NCBI GenBank assembly: GCA_964646925.1
Contig: CAZYIC010000011.1
Location: 1-24,509 of the forward strand
Source: GWB1-37-8 sp964646925
Lineage (GTDB): Bacteria > Patescibacteriota > Microgenomatia > Levybacterales > UBA12049
DNA length: 24,509 nucleotides
Direction of reading: 5' to 3'
In this document: positions 23,231 through 24,509 of the stretch, in pieces
Layout: each line of letters begins with the position of its first letter
Position numbering within the stretch: the first letter of the stretch is position 1
Position numbers and translations under genes: made by a program
The notes under the pieces: generated by a model
Seen by the model: only the letters and a program-made list of their open reading frames with translations
Databases searched by the model: none
What the model was told of the DNA's origin: nothing

Positions 23231-24189
23231 GGCTTTAATTTGCTTAAAATTTTATGGAAGATTTGTTTTAGGGGATTTTTAATAAGTTTTATTCTTTCTT
23301 TTGAAAACCAGAAGAAAATTTCTTTTGAGGAAGAAACGAATTCTTTTTCTATGTCTATTAATAATTTTCCGTCGTCGATTTGCTTAAATTTTTGTTTCTC
23401 CCAGATATTTGTAAAAACAACAAGATGATAAAATGCCATCAATAAAGACAACATTAAACCATGAAATCCATCCCTGTAGCCTTCTCTTGCAAAAAAACGG
23501 CTTGAAAATTCCTTAACAGGAAATCGAATCGCATCCCTCCAATCCAAATTATATCCGTTTCTAATTAGCTGGTCTGCTTCATTAGGGGCATAAATTGTTC
23601 CTAATTTCTGGAGAAATTGAGAAATAGTATTGTAGTTATAGTGGACAATATGGTTTTTTAGATATTTCGTTTCTCCTTGCGCTTTAATCATTTCGTGAAC
23701 GTGTTCTTCCGGAAATTTTCCTTTTCCCCGTTTAAATAAGCGTAGCTGGAAATCCGGATACCAACCTGTATGCTCCATCCATTTCCCAAAAATAATATTT
23801 TTCCTGGGAATCCAATAACCATTGAGGGTTGAGAGTTGCCCGCCCGCCAGCGAGTTCGCTCGCAGGCGAAGTCGGGCGGGAGAGTTGAGAGTTGAGAGTA
23901 TTTCTTTTTGCAATTCAGGGGTGATTCGTTCATCTGCGTCCAAACTTAAAATCCACTCTCCTGTTGCCTTAGAAAAACCAAAGTTTTTGTTAACATTAAG
24001 CATGAAATTGTTAGGTCTTGTGAAAATTTTGTCTGTATATTTACGGGCAATCTCTTCTGTTTTATCTGTTGAGGAATTATTTACCACTATTATTTCATCT
24101 GCAAAAGACGCTGACCTTAAACAATTATCAAGTTCCTTTTCTCCATTAAAGACAGATATTACGACTGAAAGTAAAACATTTTTTTTCAT
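23227..24189 (-). CDS. GT2 family glycosyltransferase, WaaE/KdtX-like, with a repeat-encoded insertion
   Basis: A 320-residue GT-A enzyme. LSVVISVFNGEKELDNCL (7-24), EIIVVNNSSTDKT (32-44), NFGFSKATGEWILSLDADERI (69-89) with DAD at 84-86, GYWIPRKNIIFGKWMEHTGWYPDFQLRLFKRGKG (124-157) and EEHVHEMI (161-168) place it with WaaE-like transferases; the paralogue at 21528 shares this order. The role is addition of a sugar to a lipid-linked acceptor. Residues about 99-123, LSTLN twice around SPARLRLRANSLAGGQ, come from a heptamer array split by a GC-rich hairpin and lie in the loop before the WIPRKN block. AAGGA 9 nt before the ATG is a good ribosome site and supports this start. The C-terminal 60 residues are basic and probably membrane-associated. 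Confidence 0.86.
   Translation of the reverse strand: MKKNVLLSVVISVFNGEKELDNCLRSASFADEIIVVNNSSTDKTEEIARKYTDKIFTRPNNFMLNVNKNFGFSKATGEWILSLDADERITPELQKEILSTLNSPARLRLRANSLAGGQLSTLNGYWIPRKNIIFGKWMEHTGWYPDFQLRLFKRGKGKFPEEHVHEMIKAQGETKYLKNHIVHYNYNTISQFLQKLGTIYAPNEADQLIRNGYNLDWRDAIRFPVKEFSSRFFAREGYRDGFHGLMLSLLMAFYHLVVFTNIWEKQKFKQIDDGKLLIDIEKEFVSSSKEIFFWFSKERIKLIKNPLKQIFHKILSKLKP
23823..23899. repeat. Five-unit heptamer array split by a 42-bp GC-rich hairpin
   Basis: Heptamers of the form TGAGAGT (one variant TGAGGGT) occupy 23823-23838 and 23881-23899. Between them, 23839-23880 folds as CCCGCCCG (23839-23846) with CGGGCGGG (23873-23880), then an inner stem GCGAG/CTCGC (23850-23854 and 23859-23863) closing a TTCG tetraloop. 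The hairpin separates TG from AGAGT of the third heptamer. Removing its 42 bp restores exactly five units and 35 bp. The whole is translated in frame. Confidence 0.85.
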
Positions 24190-24195
24190 AGATCC

Positions 24196-24232
24196 AAATC
24201 CTTCACTATGATCATGAGCTTGTCGAATGGGT
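24196..24232. repeat. Short intergenic element with TTCGACAAGCTC core
   Basis: Between the flippase stop and the next GT2 start the minus strand contains TTCGACAAGCTC (plus 24216-24227), next to the palindrome ATGATCAT (24209-24216). From memory, TTCGACAAGCTCA is a short sequence dispersed in many bacterial genomes, including Patescibacteria; only one copy is in this window, so its repeat status here is inference. Confidence 0.35.
24199..24203 (-). promoter_or_regulatory. Ribosome binding site for the GT2 gene at 23227-24189
   Basis: The minus strand reads AAGGA with 9 nt to the ATG at 24189. This is one of few Shine-Dalgarno sites in the window and fixes the start, since the gene is separated from the flippase by 42 bp instead of overlapping it. 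Confidence 0.55.
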
Positions 24233-24509
24233 CATATTTTTATTCCAAATCTAACTAAATCTGCTTTCAGTTCTTTACCTGAAAGAATAAACAGACTAAC
24301 AACATAAACTAATGCACTTACCAGTATAACAAAAATGAGAGATAGAAAATCCTTTGCAAAAACGCCGGATAAAATATAAACAACTGCCATCATTAACAAA
24401 GAAGAGACTAAGGGCTTTATAATGCTTGGCAAAAACTTAAAGTCTATAACTTGTTTAACTAAATAAATAGTATATACAATAGTGGTCGTAACCAAAAAGG
24501 AGGAAACTG
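24232..24509 (-). CDS. Partial oligosaccharide flippase (Wzx/MATE-like), C-terminus only
   Basis: The frame is open from the right edge to TGA at 24232-24234, giving about 91 residues; the TTG at 24495 is not a credible start because the frame continues upstream of it. Three hydrophobic helices are visible: one ending TIYLVKQVID, one around KPLVSSLLMMAVVYILSGVF, and one in LIFVILVSALVYVVSLFILSG, followed by the tail KELKADLVRFGIKI. The block K(P)LVSSLLM near the second helix and a last helix followed by KELK resemble the C-terminal domain of polysaccharide flippases of the RfbX/Wzx type, which move lipid-linked oligosaccharides across the membrane. Its position as the first visible gene before three GT2 genes fits that role. 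The rest of the protein lies beyond the window, so the call rests on pattern and context. Confidence 0.65.
   Translation of the reverse strand, partial: VSSFLVTTTIVYTIYLVKQVIDFKFLPSIIKPLVSSLLMMAVVYILSGVFAKDFLSLIFVILVSALVYVVSLFILSGKELKADLVRFGIKI

Noticed and set aside
23823..23899. CRISPR or transposon-end interpretation of the repeats
   Set aside because: Units are 7 bp without spacers, so not CRISPR; there are no target duplications or transposase gene in the window, so a classical insertion sequence cannot be supported.
23822..24211. Plus-strand open frame of 129 codons
   Set aside because: Antisense to a GT2 gene with intact motifs; its arginine-rich start is only the hairpin read on the other strand.
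226..24509. Alternative genetic code with TGA read as glycine
   Set aside because: Many genes end in TGA exactly where the next ATG begins (ATGA overlaps), and the proteins end at natural points there.
1..24509. tRNA, rRNA or riboswitch
   Set aside because: The few non-coding gaps are under about 220 bp and show no cloverleaf, rRNA-like or riboswitch core that I can recognise.

Overview
The window looks like part of a Candidate Phyla Radiation (Patescibacteria) chromosome, most likely of the Microgenomates type. The reasons are strong AT bias, tightly packed genes with ATGA start/stop overlaps, few Shine-Dalgarno sites, an unusual density of large polytopic glycosyltransferases, and a small DUF5652-like protein, a family I know mainly from this radiation. 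TGA acts as a normal stop in many of the overlaps, which argues against the code-25 lineages (Gracilibacteria, Absconditabacteria). This placement is inference; no marker gene is present.

Layout from left to right. (1) 1-5121, minus strand: four GT-C type membrane proteins (GT39/PMT-like), the last running off the left edge. (2) 5168-7696, plus strand: a YfhO-family protein, divergent from group 1 across a 46-bp gap and overlapping tail-to-tail by 78 bp with the next group. (3) 16036 down to 7619, minus strand: a six-gene operon of GT4, YfhO, GT2, DUF2079-like protein, DPM1-like GT2 and a GT-C-like membrane protein, mostly joined by 1-4 bp overlaps. (4) 16102-16338, plus strand: a DUF5652-like protein divergent from group 3 and overlapping tail-to-tail with the next gene. 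(5) 19488 down to 16265: a KilA-N protein joined by ATGA to a third YfhO protein. (6) 19620-20369: a small degraded island holding an unknown membrane-anchored protein between two fragments that resemble type I restriction specificity subunits (HsdS). (7) 24509 down to 20366: the end of an oligosaccharide flippase, three GT2 enzymes and one GT39-like protein in one operon.

Together the genes describe cell-surface glycan or glycoprotein assembly. Cytoplasmic GT2 and GT4 enzymes build lipid-linked sugars, the DPM1-like enzyme would make a polyprenyl-phosphate sugar donor, the flippase exports lipid-linked units, and the GT-C proteins (GT39, YfhO, DUF2079-like) would transfer sugars on the outer face of the membrane. 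Sugar identities cannot be read from sequence.

The most unusual signal is not a gene. A dispersed family of tandem heptanucleotide arrays, typically five units and 35 bp, lies inside reading frames across the window (691, 2328, 14172, 14347, 17896, 21536, 23823 and weaker cases). Three are accompanied by GC-rich inverted repeats. At 23823-23899 a 42-bp GC-rich hairpin splits one heptamer exactly, and deleting it restores a perfect five-unit array. These elements are translated in frame and sit in loops, at a membrane helix, and at gene ends.
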